Positions 1-6,061 of a stretch of DNA of 7,701 nucleotides are shown here, piece by piece. The stretch is from Gemmatimonadaceae bacterium (GTDB lineage Bacteria; Gemmatimonadota; Gemmatimonadetes; Gemmatimonadales; Gemmatimonadaceae). Position 1 is the first letter of the stretch; every line of letters starts with the position of its first letter. Where the stretch lies: positions 1 through 7,701 of the forward strand of contig JALOPO010000090.1 of NCBI GenBank assembly GCA_025453855.1, written 5' to 3'. A program made the position numbers and the translations under genes. Below the pieces are notes generated by a model, which saw nothing but the letters and a program-made list of their open reading frames with translations, was not told the DNA's origin and did no database searches.

Positions 1-1
1 C

Positions 2-1567
2 GACACCAGCGCCTACCGGCAGTACGTCGAGCAGGGGATGTACCCGGCCATCGACCCGTTCACCGAGGAGCTGGGGAAGCTCGTCGAGACCGAGCTCGCG
101 CTCGCGTACGAGACGCTCGCCGCCACCGAGTCGATGCAGTCGCGCACCGCAGTGCTCCTGGTCGGCGCGATCGTCACGGCGGCGATCCTCGCGGGCGTCC
201 TCGGCCTCGTCATCAGCGGCACGATCGTGCGTCCCATCCGCCGCCTCACCGAGACGGCGCGGTCGGTGACCACGCGCGACCTGCCGGCACTCACCGAGAC
301 GCTGGCCCGCATCGCCATGGGCGACACGTCGGCCACCGCGTCGATCGTCACCGAGCCGGTGCGCGTGCGTGGCACCGACGAGTGCGCGCAGCTCGCCGAG
401 GACGTGAATGCCGTCGTCGCCGCGCTGCACACGCTGGCGGCGAGCGGCGTCGCCGCGCAGACGCAGGTGAAGACGCTCGTCTGCGCCGTCACCAGCGCGG
501 TGGATGCGGTGCGGCAGGGCGACCTGGCACACGTCGTCGTCCGCGACGGGACGCACGGCGACTTCCGCACGCTGCTCGACGGCGTGGGGACGATGCTCGG
601 CGTGGTGCGCACGCCGATCGAGGCGACCAGCGAGGTGCTGGTCCGTGCCGCCGGTCGCGACCTCACGGCGCGCGTCGCCGATCACTTCCCCGGCGCGTTC
701 GGTGCGATGGCCACCGAGACCAACCGCGCCATCGAGCAGCTCGAGCGCGCGCTGGCCGAGGTGCAGGCGGCGAGCAACGAGCTCGATCACGCGAGCACCG
801 AGATCGCCGAGACGAGCGCCGCCCTGTCGCGCGGCACCGAGTCGCAGGCCGAGTCGATCGAGACCGTGACCAGGAAGCTCCACGGCATCACCGCGCTCTC
901 GCGCGCCGACGAGGCGCGCGGCGCGCTCACCGCAGCCCAGCAGGCGGCTGGCGATGCCGCCACGGGACGCACCGCCGTCACCTCGCTCGGCGAGGCGATC
1001 GACGACGTGCTCGGGACGAGTCGCGAGACGCGCACGATCATCGGCGCGATCGACGAGATCGCCTTCCAGACGAATCTCCTCGCCCTCAACGCCGCGGTCG
1101 AGGCGGCGCGTGCCGGCGAGGCGGGGCGCGGCTTCGCGGTGGTCGCCGAGGAGGTGCGCCGGCTCGCCGCGCGCAGCGCCGAGGCGGCGCAGCGCACGAC
1201 CGAGCTGCTGCAGCGTGCGGCCCGCGCGTGCGATCGACGAGACGGCGACGCTCGTCGGTGCGGTGGGCGAGGAGACGCAGGCCACGGCGGCGCGCGCGAT
1301 CGCGTCGGCGTCGGCCTCGCAGTCGCTGGCCAGCATGGCGCAGGAGCTGGCGGCGACGACGGGGCAGTTCGCCCTCTCGATCGCCGCGGCGACGACGACC
1401 TCGCCGGTGCGCACCGTCGCGCCGGCGGTGCGTGCAGCGCCGTCGGCGCGCCCCCGGTCGCCGCACCGTCGGACGCCGCTCGGCACGGTGGCGGTGGTCT
1501 GAGTCGCGACGGGCGGCGACGGGTCGCCAGCGACGCGAGGGAGGGACGCCGCGCGGCCGCCCCATGA
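2..1567 (+). CDS. Methyl-accepting chemotaxis protein, 5'-partial, with an internal frameshift
   Basis: A chemoreceptor that would relay ligand binding to a CheA/CheW array at the membrane. The frame is open from base 2, so the start and most of the periplasmic sensor lie off the window. Counting from the first in-window ATG at 38, one membrane helix spans residues about 37-59 (AVLLVGAIVTAAILAGVLGL), followed by a HAMP linker (about 61-135) and a second HAMP-like stretch (about 145-240). The cytoplasmic coiled coil contains the family's hairpin tip at residues 338-377, with the hallmark segments IDEIAFQTNLLALNAAVEAA and GRGFAVVAEEVRRLA. After residue about 395 the frame reads Arg/Gly-rich nonsense to the stop at 1565-1567, while a normal-looking receptor C-terminus continues in another frame to 1502 (separate entry). 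The true gene end is therefore probably 1502. The break may be real gene decay or a sequencing/assembly error. Family assignment is secure; intactness is doubtful. Confidence 0.85.
   Translation, partial: DTSAYRQYVEQGMYPAIDPFTEELGKLVETELALAYETLAATESMQSRTAVLLVGAIVTAAILAGVLGLVISGTIVRPIRRLTETARSVTTRDLPALTETLARIAMGDTSATASIVTEPVRVRGTDECAQLAEDVNAVVAALHTLAASGVAAQTQVKTLVCAVTSAVDAVRQGDLAHVVVRDGTHGDFRTLLDGVGTMLGVVRTPIEATSEVLVRAAGRDLTARVADHFPGAFGAMATETNRAIEQLERALAEVQAASNELDHASTEIAETSAALSRGTESQAESIETVTRKLHGITALSRADEARGALTAAQQAAGDAATGRTAVTSLGEAIDDVLGTSRETRTIIGAIDEIAFQTNLLALNAAVEAARAGEAGRGFAVVAEEVRRLAARSAEAAQRTTELLQRAARACDRRDGDARRCGGRGDAGHGGARDRVGVGLAVAGQHGAGAGGDDGAVRPLDRRGDDDLAGAHRRAGGACSAVGAPPVAAPSDAARHGGGGLSRDGRRRVASDAREGRRAAAP
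1224..1502 (+). other. Frame-shifted C-terminal arm of the chemoreceptor
   Basis: In the frame offset from the upstream receptor, this stretch reads IDETATLVGAVGEETQATA, then SQSLASMAQELAATTGQFAL, which resembles the end of the descending signalling helix of MCPs (family pattern SLAEQAxxLxxLVxxF). A short Pro/Arg/Ala tail follows, ending at TGA 1500-1502. It has no start or ribosome site of its own, so it is read here as the displaced 3' end of the preceding gene. From EVRRLA to the end of the coiled coil there are only about 70 residues, against roughly 100 usual. A piece of the arm may therefore be missing as well as the frame being shifted. No CheR/CheB-tethering pentapeptide is visible at the end. 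Confidence 0.65.
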
Positions 1568-1593
1568 AACACGGGCGGTGGCGCGGCGTATCA

Positions 1594-1615
1594 GCTTGTG
1601 AAATATTTCACAAGC
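1594..1615. promoter_or_regulatory. Perfect 22-bp palindrome, Rex-type operator upstream of ndh
   Basis: A 22-bp perfect inverted repeat with core TTGTGAAATATTTCACAA (1596-1613) and flanking GC on each side. It is a conspicuous AT-rich island in very GC-rich sequence. The core equals the published Rex consensus TTGTGAA-N4-TTCACAA. Rex is a repressor that binds DNA when NADH/NAD+ is low and controls respiratory genes, including ndh in Bacillus subtilis. The site ends 47 nt before the NDH-2 start, a suitable place to cover a promoter or transcription start. The core also satisfies the CRP pattern TGTGA-N6-TCACA, so a CRP-family regulator is the alternative. The downstream gene favours Rex. No rex gene is in the window. 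Confidence 0.75.
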
Positions 1616-1652
1616 GACCGGCACGCCACCTGCCCCCTCCGGCGTGCGCCCC

Positions 1653-1658
1653 AGGAGG
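1653..1658 (+). promoter_or_regulatory. Shine-Dalgarno site of ndh
   Basis: AGGAGG lies four bases before ATG 1663. It decides the start of the NDH-2 gene, whose frame is otherwise open far upstream into the chemoreceptor region. It is the only strong ribosome binding site seen in the window. Confidence 0.85.
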
Positions 1659-1662
1659 AAGC

Positions 1663-3099
1663 ATGTCCGCGACCGTCACGCCCGTCAGCACTCCCGTCGT
1701 CCCATCGCCGGTCGCCACCGGCGCGCCGGAGACGGTCGCAAGCGCCGACCCCCGGCCGCACGTCGTGATCGTGGGCGGCGGCTTCGGCGGCATGTCCGCC
1801 GCGCGCGCCCTCGCCGACGCGCCGGTGCGCATCACGCTCGTCGATCGCACCAACCACCACGTCTTCCAGCCGCTCCTCTACCAGGTCGCGACCGCCGTCC
1901 TCAACCCGAGCGACATCAGCGTCCCGATCCGCTGGGTGCTGCGCCACCAGAAGAACGTCACGGTGCTCATGGGCCAGGTCGATCGCATCGACCCCGCCAC
2001 GCGCACGCTGGGCATGGACGGCGGCACGACGACGCTCTCGTTCGACTACCTGATCCTCGCCACCGGCGCGCGACATGCCTACTTCGGGCATCCCGAGTGG
2101 GAGCGCGATGCACCGGGGCTCAAGAGCCTCGAGGATGCGATCGAGATGCGCCGCCGCTTCCTCCTCGCCTTCGAGGCGGCCGAGCGCAGCACCGATGACG
2201 CCGAGCGCGATGCGCTGCTCACCTTCGTGATCGTCGGTGGTGGCCCCACCGGCGTGGAGCTGGCCGGGATCATCCCCGACGTCGCGAAGCAGAGCATGCG
2301 CGAGGACTTCCGACGCGTCGACCCGGCGCGCACGAAGGTCGTGCTCATCGAGGGCGGGCCGCGCATCCTCCCCACCTTCCCCGAGGCGCTGAGTGCGCGG
2401 GCGCGCGAGGATCTGGCGCGACTCGGCGTCACCGTGCGCACCGGCGCGGTGGTGACCGCGGTCGACGATGAGGGGGTGAGCATCGGCGATGAGCGGATCC
2501 CGGCGCGCACCGTCTTCTGGGGCGCGGGCAACCAGGCGTCGCCGCTCGCGCGGCAGCTCGGCGAGACCGATCGCGCGGGGCGCGCGAAGGTGCAGCCCGA
2601 CCAGTCGCTCGCCGCGTGGCCCAACGTCTTCGTGGTCGGCGATGCGGCCGCGTCGACGTCGCGCGACGGGTCGCCCGTGCCCGCCGTGGCGCCGGCCGCC
2701 AACCAGACGGGCGAGGTCGCGGCACGCAGCATCGTCGCCGATCTCGCGGGGCGTCCGCGCCCCACGTTCCAGTACGTGAACAAGGGCGACCTGGCCGTCA
2801 TCGGGCGCCATCGCGCGATCGCCGCCATCCGCAACGTGAAGCTCACCGGGACGATCGCGTGGATCGTCTGGCTCTTCGTGCACATCCTCTACCTCGTCGG
2901 CTTCCGCAACCGCCTCTCGGTGCTCGTGCAGTGGGCCTTCGCCTACTTCACGCACCAGCGCGGCGTGCGCCTCATCACGCACGGCGAGGGGATGTCGGCG
3001 CGCTCGCTCGAGTCGCTCGTCCCGCACCGACACCTGGCCGATGCGCGCACGGCACCGGCGGCGGCAACGCCTGCCTCGCCGGTGGCTGCGGCGTCCTGA
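1663..3099 (+). CDS. ndh: Type II NADH:quinone oxidoreductase (NDH-2)
   Basis: A 478-residue FAD protein that oxidises NADH and reduces membrane quinone without pumping protons. Visible features in order: a variable Pro/Thr-rich N-terminus (1-32); the FAD-binding fold with VVIVGGGFGGMSAARAL (34-50); the motif NHHVFQPLLYQVAT (64-77); a second dinucleotide fold with FVIVGGGPTGVELAG (188-202) whose acidic E230 at the end of the next strand suits NADH rather than NADPH; the second FAD motif NVFVVGDAA (321-329); the APAANQ segment (343-348) matching the quinone-site AQxAxQ region; and a hydrophobic C-terminal anchor (about 396-413) followed by FRNRLSVLVQW. The length is slightly above the usual 400-450 because of tails at both ends. 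The start is fixed by AGGAGG and by homology. A palindromic Rex-type operator upstream suggests control by NADH/NAD+. The gene appears monocistronic. A broader 'NAD(P)/FAD-dependent oxidoreductase' label is possible, but NDH-2 fits well. Confidence 0.93.
   Translation: MSATVTPVSTPVVPSPVATGAPETVASADPRPHVVIVGGGFGGMSAARALADAPVRITLVDRTNHHVFQPLLYQVATAVLNPSDISVPIRWVLRHQKNVTVLMGQVDRIDPATRTLGMDGGTTTLSFDYLILATGARHAYFGHPEWERDAPGLKSLEDAIEMRRRFLLAFEAAERSTDDAERDALLTFVIVGGGPTGVELAGIIPDVAKQSMREDFRRVDPARTKVVLIEGGPRILPTFPEALSARAREDLARLGVTVRTGAVVTAVDDEGVSIGDERIPARTVFWGAGNQASPLARQLGETDRAGRAKVQPDQSLAAWPNVFVVGDAAASTSRDGSPVPAVAPAANQTGEVAARSIVADLAGRPRPTFQYVNKGDLAVIGRHRAIAAIRNVKLTGTIAWIVWLFVHILYLVGFRNRLSVLVQWAFAYFTHQRGVRLITHGEGMSARSLESLVPHRHLADARTAPAAATPASPVAAAS
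3053..3084 (+). repeat. Inverted repeat in the 3' end of ndh
   Basis: CACCGGCG (3053-3060) pairs perfectly with CGCCGGTG (3077-3084). Inside it GGCA (3063-3066) pairs with TGCC (3072-3075) around a five-base loop. The structure falls in the codons for the Ala/Pro-rich protein tail just before the stop and has no T-run after it. It could slow or help end transcription, or be a by-product of GC-rich low-complexity coding. Confidence 0.3.
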
Positions 3100-3133
3100 C
3101 GATCGCGCCGCGTCACACCCGGGCGCGTCTCCG

Positions 3134-3162
3134 TTGACGTGACCGGGCGGCGCCGGTAGCGT
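3134..3162 (+). promoter_or_regulatory. Candidate promoter abutting the kinase start codon
   Basis: TTGACG (3134-3139) is five of six to the -35 consensus. It is followed after exactly 17 bases by TAGCGT (3157-3162), which keeps the TAnnnT frame of a -10 box. The start ATG 3168 comes five bases later, where transcription would be expected to begin, so the mRNA would be leaderless. The absence of a Shine-Dalgarno site before 3168 agrees with this. The -10 match is only three of six, so this is a prediction. Confidence 0.45.
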
Positions 3163-3167
3163 CCGGC

Positions 3168-5198
3168 ATGGCGCTCCCCCGCACGACGCCCGGCTCGATG
3201 GACGCCGTGCTCGACACAGACGAGTCGGCGGCGGTCGCCGCGGCGGAACGCCTCGAGGGGATCTTCGAGGCGCTGCCGCTCGCGGTGGCCGAGTTCGGCC
3301 CCGCGCTCCTGCTCGCGCGCGCGAATGCGCGCTATCGCGCCCTCGTCGGCGCCTTCGTGCCGCGGCAGTGGCGCCCCACGGCCTACGACGCGTTCCCGAA
3401 CGCGCTCGCCGACCTGAGCGAGGAGATCGACGCCGCGGTCGAGCGCGCGCAGTCGCGCACGCGTCGTGTCGCCTTCCGCGCCGCCGGCGGCACGCTGCAG
3501 ATGGTCGAGCTGACCTTCGTCCCGATCCCGTCGGGCGGGCTGCTCATCGTCGGCACCGAGGTCACCGAGCTCGAGGCGCTGCGCCAGGCGCTCGCGCGCA
3601 GCGTCGCGCAGCTCGAGGCGATCTTCGACGTGATCCCCGAGGCGGTGCGCGTCTTCGATGCGCAGGGTGCGGTGGTGCGCCGCAATCCGCTCGCGGCCGG
3701 CGAGCATGCGGGCGTCCCCATCGAGTCGCTGCGCGAGCTCTGGCGCCTCGACCTCCCGCGCCGCAGCGATGGCGCGTCGATCTTCGTGCACGAGCATCCG
3801 GCGGCGCGCGCGCTGCGCGGCGACACGGTGCGCGGCGAGACGCTCGTGGTGCGCCGCGCCGACGGCGACGAGAAGGTGGTCGAGGTGAGCGCCGCGCCGC
3901 TCCCCGACGCCGCCGGCGCGCTCGTGGGGGCGGTGGTGGTGGAGCGCGACGTCACGGAGCGCGCTCGCCTGGCCACGCGCCTCGCCGCCGAGGTGCAGCG
4001 CGCCAACGAGCTGTACGCGGTGGTGAGCACCGAGGCCGAGCGCCTCGAGGCGCAGGTGCGCGAGCGCACGGCGGAGGTGGCGCGGCTCGAGGAGACGCGG
4101 GCGCGCGAGCGTCGCCTGGCGGCGGTGGGACAGCTCGCCGCGGGCGTCATGCACGACGTGAACAACGCGCTCAACCCGATCGTCGCCGCCGCGCACCTGC
4201 TGCAGCTCCACGCCGACAAGCCGGAGAAGGTGCGCGACTACGCGCAGCGCATCGCGCGCGCCGCCGAGACGGGCGCCGCCACGGCCTCGCGCGTGGGGCG
4301 CTTCCTGCGCATGGATCCGCACACGCTCTCGCCCGATGCCACGCTCGACCTGGCACAGGTGACCGACGAGGTGATCGCCATCACGCGCCCCATCTGGGCC
4401 GAGCGCGTGGGCGGCGGCGTGGTGCGGCTGCAGCGGCTGCTCGTGCCGGGGCTCGTCATCAACGGCCTCGCCGGCGAGATCCGCGAGGCGCTCCTCAACC
4501 TCGTGCAGAACGCGCTCGACGCCATGCGCGGCGGCGGGACGCTCACCGTGGTGGTGCGCGCCGAGGGGGGCGAGGCGATCGTCGAGGTGCGCGACAGCGG
4601 CACCGGCATGACCCCCGAGGTGCGCGAACGCGCGCTCGAGCCGTTCTTCACCACCAAGGGGGCCAACGGCACGGGGCTCGGCCTCTCCGAGGTCTACGGC
4701 GTGGTGCGGCGCCACCAGGGGCGCATGGAGATCGACAGCACGCTGGGCGCGGGGACGACGGTGCGCCTCGTCTTCCCGCTCTCGGCCGCCAGCGCCGCCA
4801 GCGTGGCGCCGCGCGCCCCGCAGGTCACCACGCCGCGCCGCGTGCTGGTGGTCGAGGACAACGCCGACGGGCGCGAGCTGCTGCGCGCGGTGCTCGAGGA
4901 GGAAGGGCACCAGGTCACCGACGTGGCGACGATCGCCGCCGCCGAGGGGATGCTCGCCCGCGTCCCGCATGCCTACGACGTGGTCCTCACCGACGTCGGC
5001 CTCCCCGACGGGAGCGGCACCGATCTCGCGGCGCGCGTGCGCAGCCGCTATCCCGCACTGCGCGTGGGCGTGATCACGGGATGGGAACTCACTCCCGATA
5101 CGCTGGCCGATGCGCATTTCGCATTGCGGAAGCCGGTCGACGCGATCGCGCTCCTGCATCATGTCGCGGGGCGCTCGAACGGTGACGCGGGCGACTGA
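3168..5198 (+). CDS. Soluble hybrid sensor histidine kinase (PAS-PAS-HisKA-HATPase-REC)
   Basis: A 676-residue cytoplasmic kinase with no membrane segment, so it should sense an internal signal. A first PAS-like domain spans about 29-135 and a second about 150-263, the latter ending in the typical VVVERDVTER exit. A coiled coil (about 265-315) leads to the HisKA H-box GQLAAGVMHDVNNALNPI with phosphoacceptor H329. The ATPase domain has the N-box NLVQNALDAM (N444, N448), the G1 box RDSGTGM (D476), then FFTTKGANGTGLGLSEVYGV (493-512). A complete receiver domain follows (about 557-668) with acidic pair E563/D564, phosphoacceptor D609 in LTDVGLPDGSG, T637 and K655. All catalytic residues are present. 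The PAS ligands cannot be told from sequence; no haem- or flavin-binding signature is obvious. The start at ATG 3168 fits the promoter spacing; ATG 3198 is an alternative. The ANTAR regulator downstream is the likely partner. Confidence 0.9.
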   Translation: MALPRTTPGSMDAVLDTDESAAVAAAERLEGIFEALPLAVAEFGPALLLARANARYRALVGAFVPRQWRPTAYDAFPNALADLSEEIDAAVERAQSRTRRVAFRAAGGTLQMVELTFVPIPSGGLLIVGTEVTELEALRQALARSVAQLEAIFDVIPEAVRVFDAQGAVVRRNPLAAGEHAGVPIESLRELWRLDLPRRSDGASIFVHEHPAARALRGDTVRGETLVVRRADGDEKVVEVSAAPLPDAAGALVGAVVVERDVTERARLATRLAAEVQRANELYAVVSTEAERLEAQVRERTAEVARLEETRARERRLAAVGQLAAGVMHDVNNALNPIVAAAHLLQLHADKPEKVRDYAQRIARAAETGAATASRVGRFLRMDPHTLSPDATLDLAQVTDEVIAITRPIWAERVGGGVVRLQRLLVPGLVINGLAGEIREALLNLVQNALDAMRGGGTLTVVVRAEGGEAIVEVRDSGTGMTPEVRERALEPFFTTKGANGTGLGLSEVYGVVRRHQGRMEIDSTLGAGTTVRLVFPLSAASAASVAPRAPQVTTPRRVLVVEDNADGRELLRAVLEEEGHQVTDVATIAAAEGMLARVPHAYDVVLTDVGLPDGSGTDLAARVRSRYPALRVGVITGWELTPDTLADAHFALRKPVDAIALLHHVAGRSNGDAGD

Positions 5199-5206
5199 TC
5201 GCGCGT

Positions 5207-5221
5207 CTCCGCCATACGGAG
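5207..5221 (+). repeat. Small hairpin after the kinase gene
   Basis: CTCCG (5207-5211) and CGGAG (5217-5221) form a five-base-pair stem with loop CCATA, nine bases after the kinase stop. There is no T-run after it. It is short for a terminator and its five-base loop does not fit the six-base loop of ANTAR target RNAs. It is recorded because it is the only clear fold in the first part of this gap. Confidence 0.3.
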
Positions 5222-5288
5222 CCGACACCTGTTTGCATGTCCGGGTGCGCGCTGCCAGTGCGAATCATTAGAGTTGTGCCGACACTTG
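5221..5288 (+). repeat. Pair of 11-bp direct repeats upstream of the ANTAR regulator
   Basis: GCCGACACCTG (5221-5231) and GCCGACACTTG (5278-5288) differ at one base and start 57 bases apart in the 153-nt gap between kinase and regulator. They flank the relatively AT-rich stretch CGAATCATTAGAGTTG (5261-5276), where a promoter could lie: TAGAGT at 5269-5274 has the TAnnnT form, but I see no good -35 partner. The repeats could be binding sites of a regulator. Chance is not excluded. Confidence 0.35.
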
Positions 5289-5351
5289 GCCGTTGACGCC
5301 GTCATCACGGCGGCCGAGGCGACGCTGCCCCCACCCGCTGGACTCCCGCCC

Positions 5352-5981
5352 ATGACCGACCAGTCGATCCGCATCCTGCTCGCCGACGACGACGCCCAGG
5401 CCCGCCCGCTGCTCGCGGAGCTCCTCGTGGCGCTCGGCTATGCCGTGGTGGGGGAGGCGGGATCGGGTCGCGAGGCGATCGCGCTGGCGGCGGAAGTGGT
5501 TCCCGATGTCGTGCTCCTCGACGTGCACATGCCCGACGGGAGCGGGATCGAGGCGGCGCAGGCGATCACGGCGACCGGCGCCCCGACCGCGGTCGTGCTC
5601 TTCAGCGGCGACCAGCAGGTCACGCTGAGCCCCGAGCAGGCGCGCACGACGGCCGCCATCGCCTTCCTCCCCAAGCCGTCGCCGGCCGGCATTCTCGACA
5701 GCACGCTCCGCCTCGCGGTGGCCCGTGCCCGCGAGCTCACCGCGAGCCGCGAGGACGCCGCGCTCTGGAAGCGCAAGCTCGAGGAGCGCAAGACGATCGA
5801 GCGCGCGAAGGGGATCCTCATGCGCCGCACGGGGAGCACCGAGCAGGAAGCCTACCGCATCATGCAGCGCAGCTCGCAGGACAACTCGGTCCCCATGGCG
5901 CAGATCGCGCAGGCGGTGATCGACAGCGAGCCCGGGGCTGTCACGACGCCCACGTCGACCGTCGCCACGCGCGCGGGCTGA
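5352..5981 (+). CDS. ANTAR-domain response regulator (RNA-binding antiterminator)
   Basis: A 209-residue regulator of the AmiR/NasT/EutV type, which when phosphorylated binds paired RNA hairpins in leader transcripts and prevents early termination. The receiver domain (about 6-125) has the acidic cluster D12-D14, phosphoacceptor D57 in LLDVHMPDGSG, S85 and K108 in LPKP. A short helical linker (about 125-140) leads to the ANTAR domain (about 137-191), with the core KTIERAKGILMRR and the later AYRIMQRSSQDNSVPMAQIA, which match the family's three-helix pattern. A disordered Thr/Val tail ends the protein. The start at ATG 5352 gives a standard receiver N-terminus, MTDQSIRILLADDD. An in-frame TTG at 5274 would add 26 atypical residues and is less likely. 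No strong ribosome site is seen. The gene is codirectional with the hybrid kinase, 153 nt downstream, and is its probable partner. Confidence 0.92.
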   Translation: MTDQSIRILLADDDAQARPLLAELLVALGYAVVGEAGSGREAIALAAEVVPDVVLLDVHMPDGSGIEAAQAITATGAPTAVVLFSGDQQVTLSPEQARTTAAIAFLPKPSPAGILDSTLRLAVARARELTASREDAALWKRKLEERKTIERAKGILMRRTGSTEQEAYRIMQRSSQDNSVPMAQIAQAVIDSEPGAVTTPTSTVATRAG

Positions 5982-5998
5982 CCCGGCGCCGGTCCCGG

Positions 5999-6026
5999 GC
6001 GCGCGTGGGCACCGCCCAACGCGCGC
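5999..6026 (+). terminator. Strong GC hairpin after the ANTAR gene
   Basis: GCGCGCGTGGGC (5999-6010) pairs with GCCC (6014-6017) and ACGCGCGC (6019-6026), leaving a three-base loop ACC and one bulged A at 6018: a 12-bp stem starting 18 nt after the regulator's stop. A smaller inverted repeat, CCCGG/CCGGG, lies just before it (5982-5999). There is no T-run, so it is not a classical intrinsic terminator. It may still end transcription, or act in the leader of the next gene. In such GC-rich DNA some pairing is expected by chance, but 12 bp is long. Confidence 0.4.
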
Positions 6027-6061
6027 TCGCTCACGACGCGCGCGCGCCGCACATTGCACGC

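Noticed and set aside
382..1662. Extension of the NDH-2 frame upstream through the chemoreceptor region (open from 382)
   Set aside because: The extension is Arg-rich shadow sequence of the MCP gene. AGGAGG before ATG 1663 and the FAD fold about 30 residues later fix the true start.
2814..2821. GCGATCGC octamer (HIP1-like palindrome)
   Set aside because: I noticed this copy inside the ndh coding sequence. In such GC-rich DNA with frequent CGATC words it is not informative.
1591..3033. 480-codon minus-strand open frame opposite ndh
   Set aside because: It has an Arg/His/Asp-rich composition with no recognisable motif and lies opposite a strongly supported NDH-2 gene. It is a GC-rich shadow.
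2943..5228. 761-codon minus-strand open frame opposite the kinase
   Set aside because: It is low-complexity His/Arg/Ala sequence and the antisense of a complete multi-domain kinase with all motifs intact. Long antisense frames are expected at this GC content.
5274..5351. TTG start at 5274 for the ANTAR regulator
   Set aside because: It adds 26 residues atypical before a receiver domain. ATG 5352 gives the standard MTDQSIRILLADDD beginning. Not fully excluded, since no strong ribosome site marks 5352.
5999..6026. Canonical ANTAR target RNA
   Set aside because: ANTAR targets are paired hairpins with six-base loops carrying A at position 1 and G at position 4. The loop here has three bases and the neighbouring repeat a loop of eight.
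6005..6061. GTG start at 6005 for the secreted protein
   Set aside because: It would place 19 extra residues before the signal peptide and lie inside the 12-bp hairpin.
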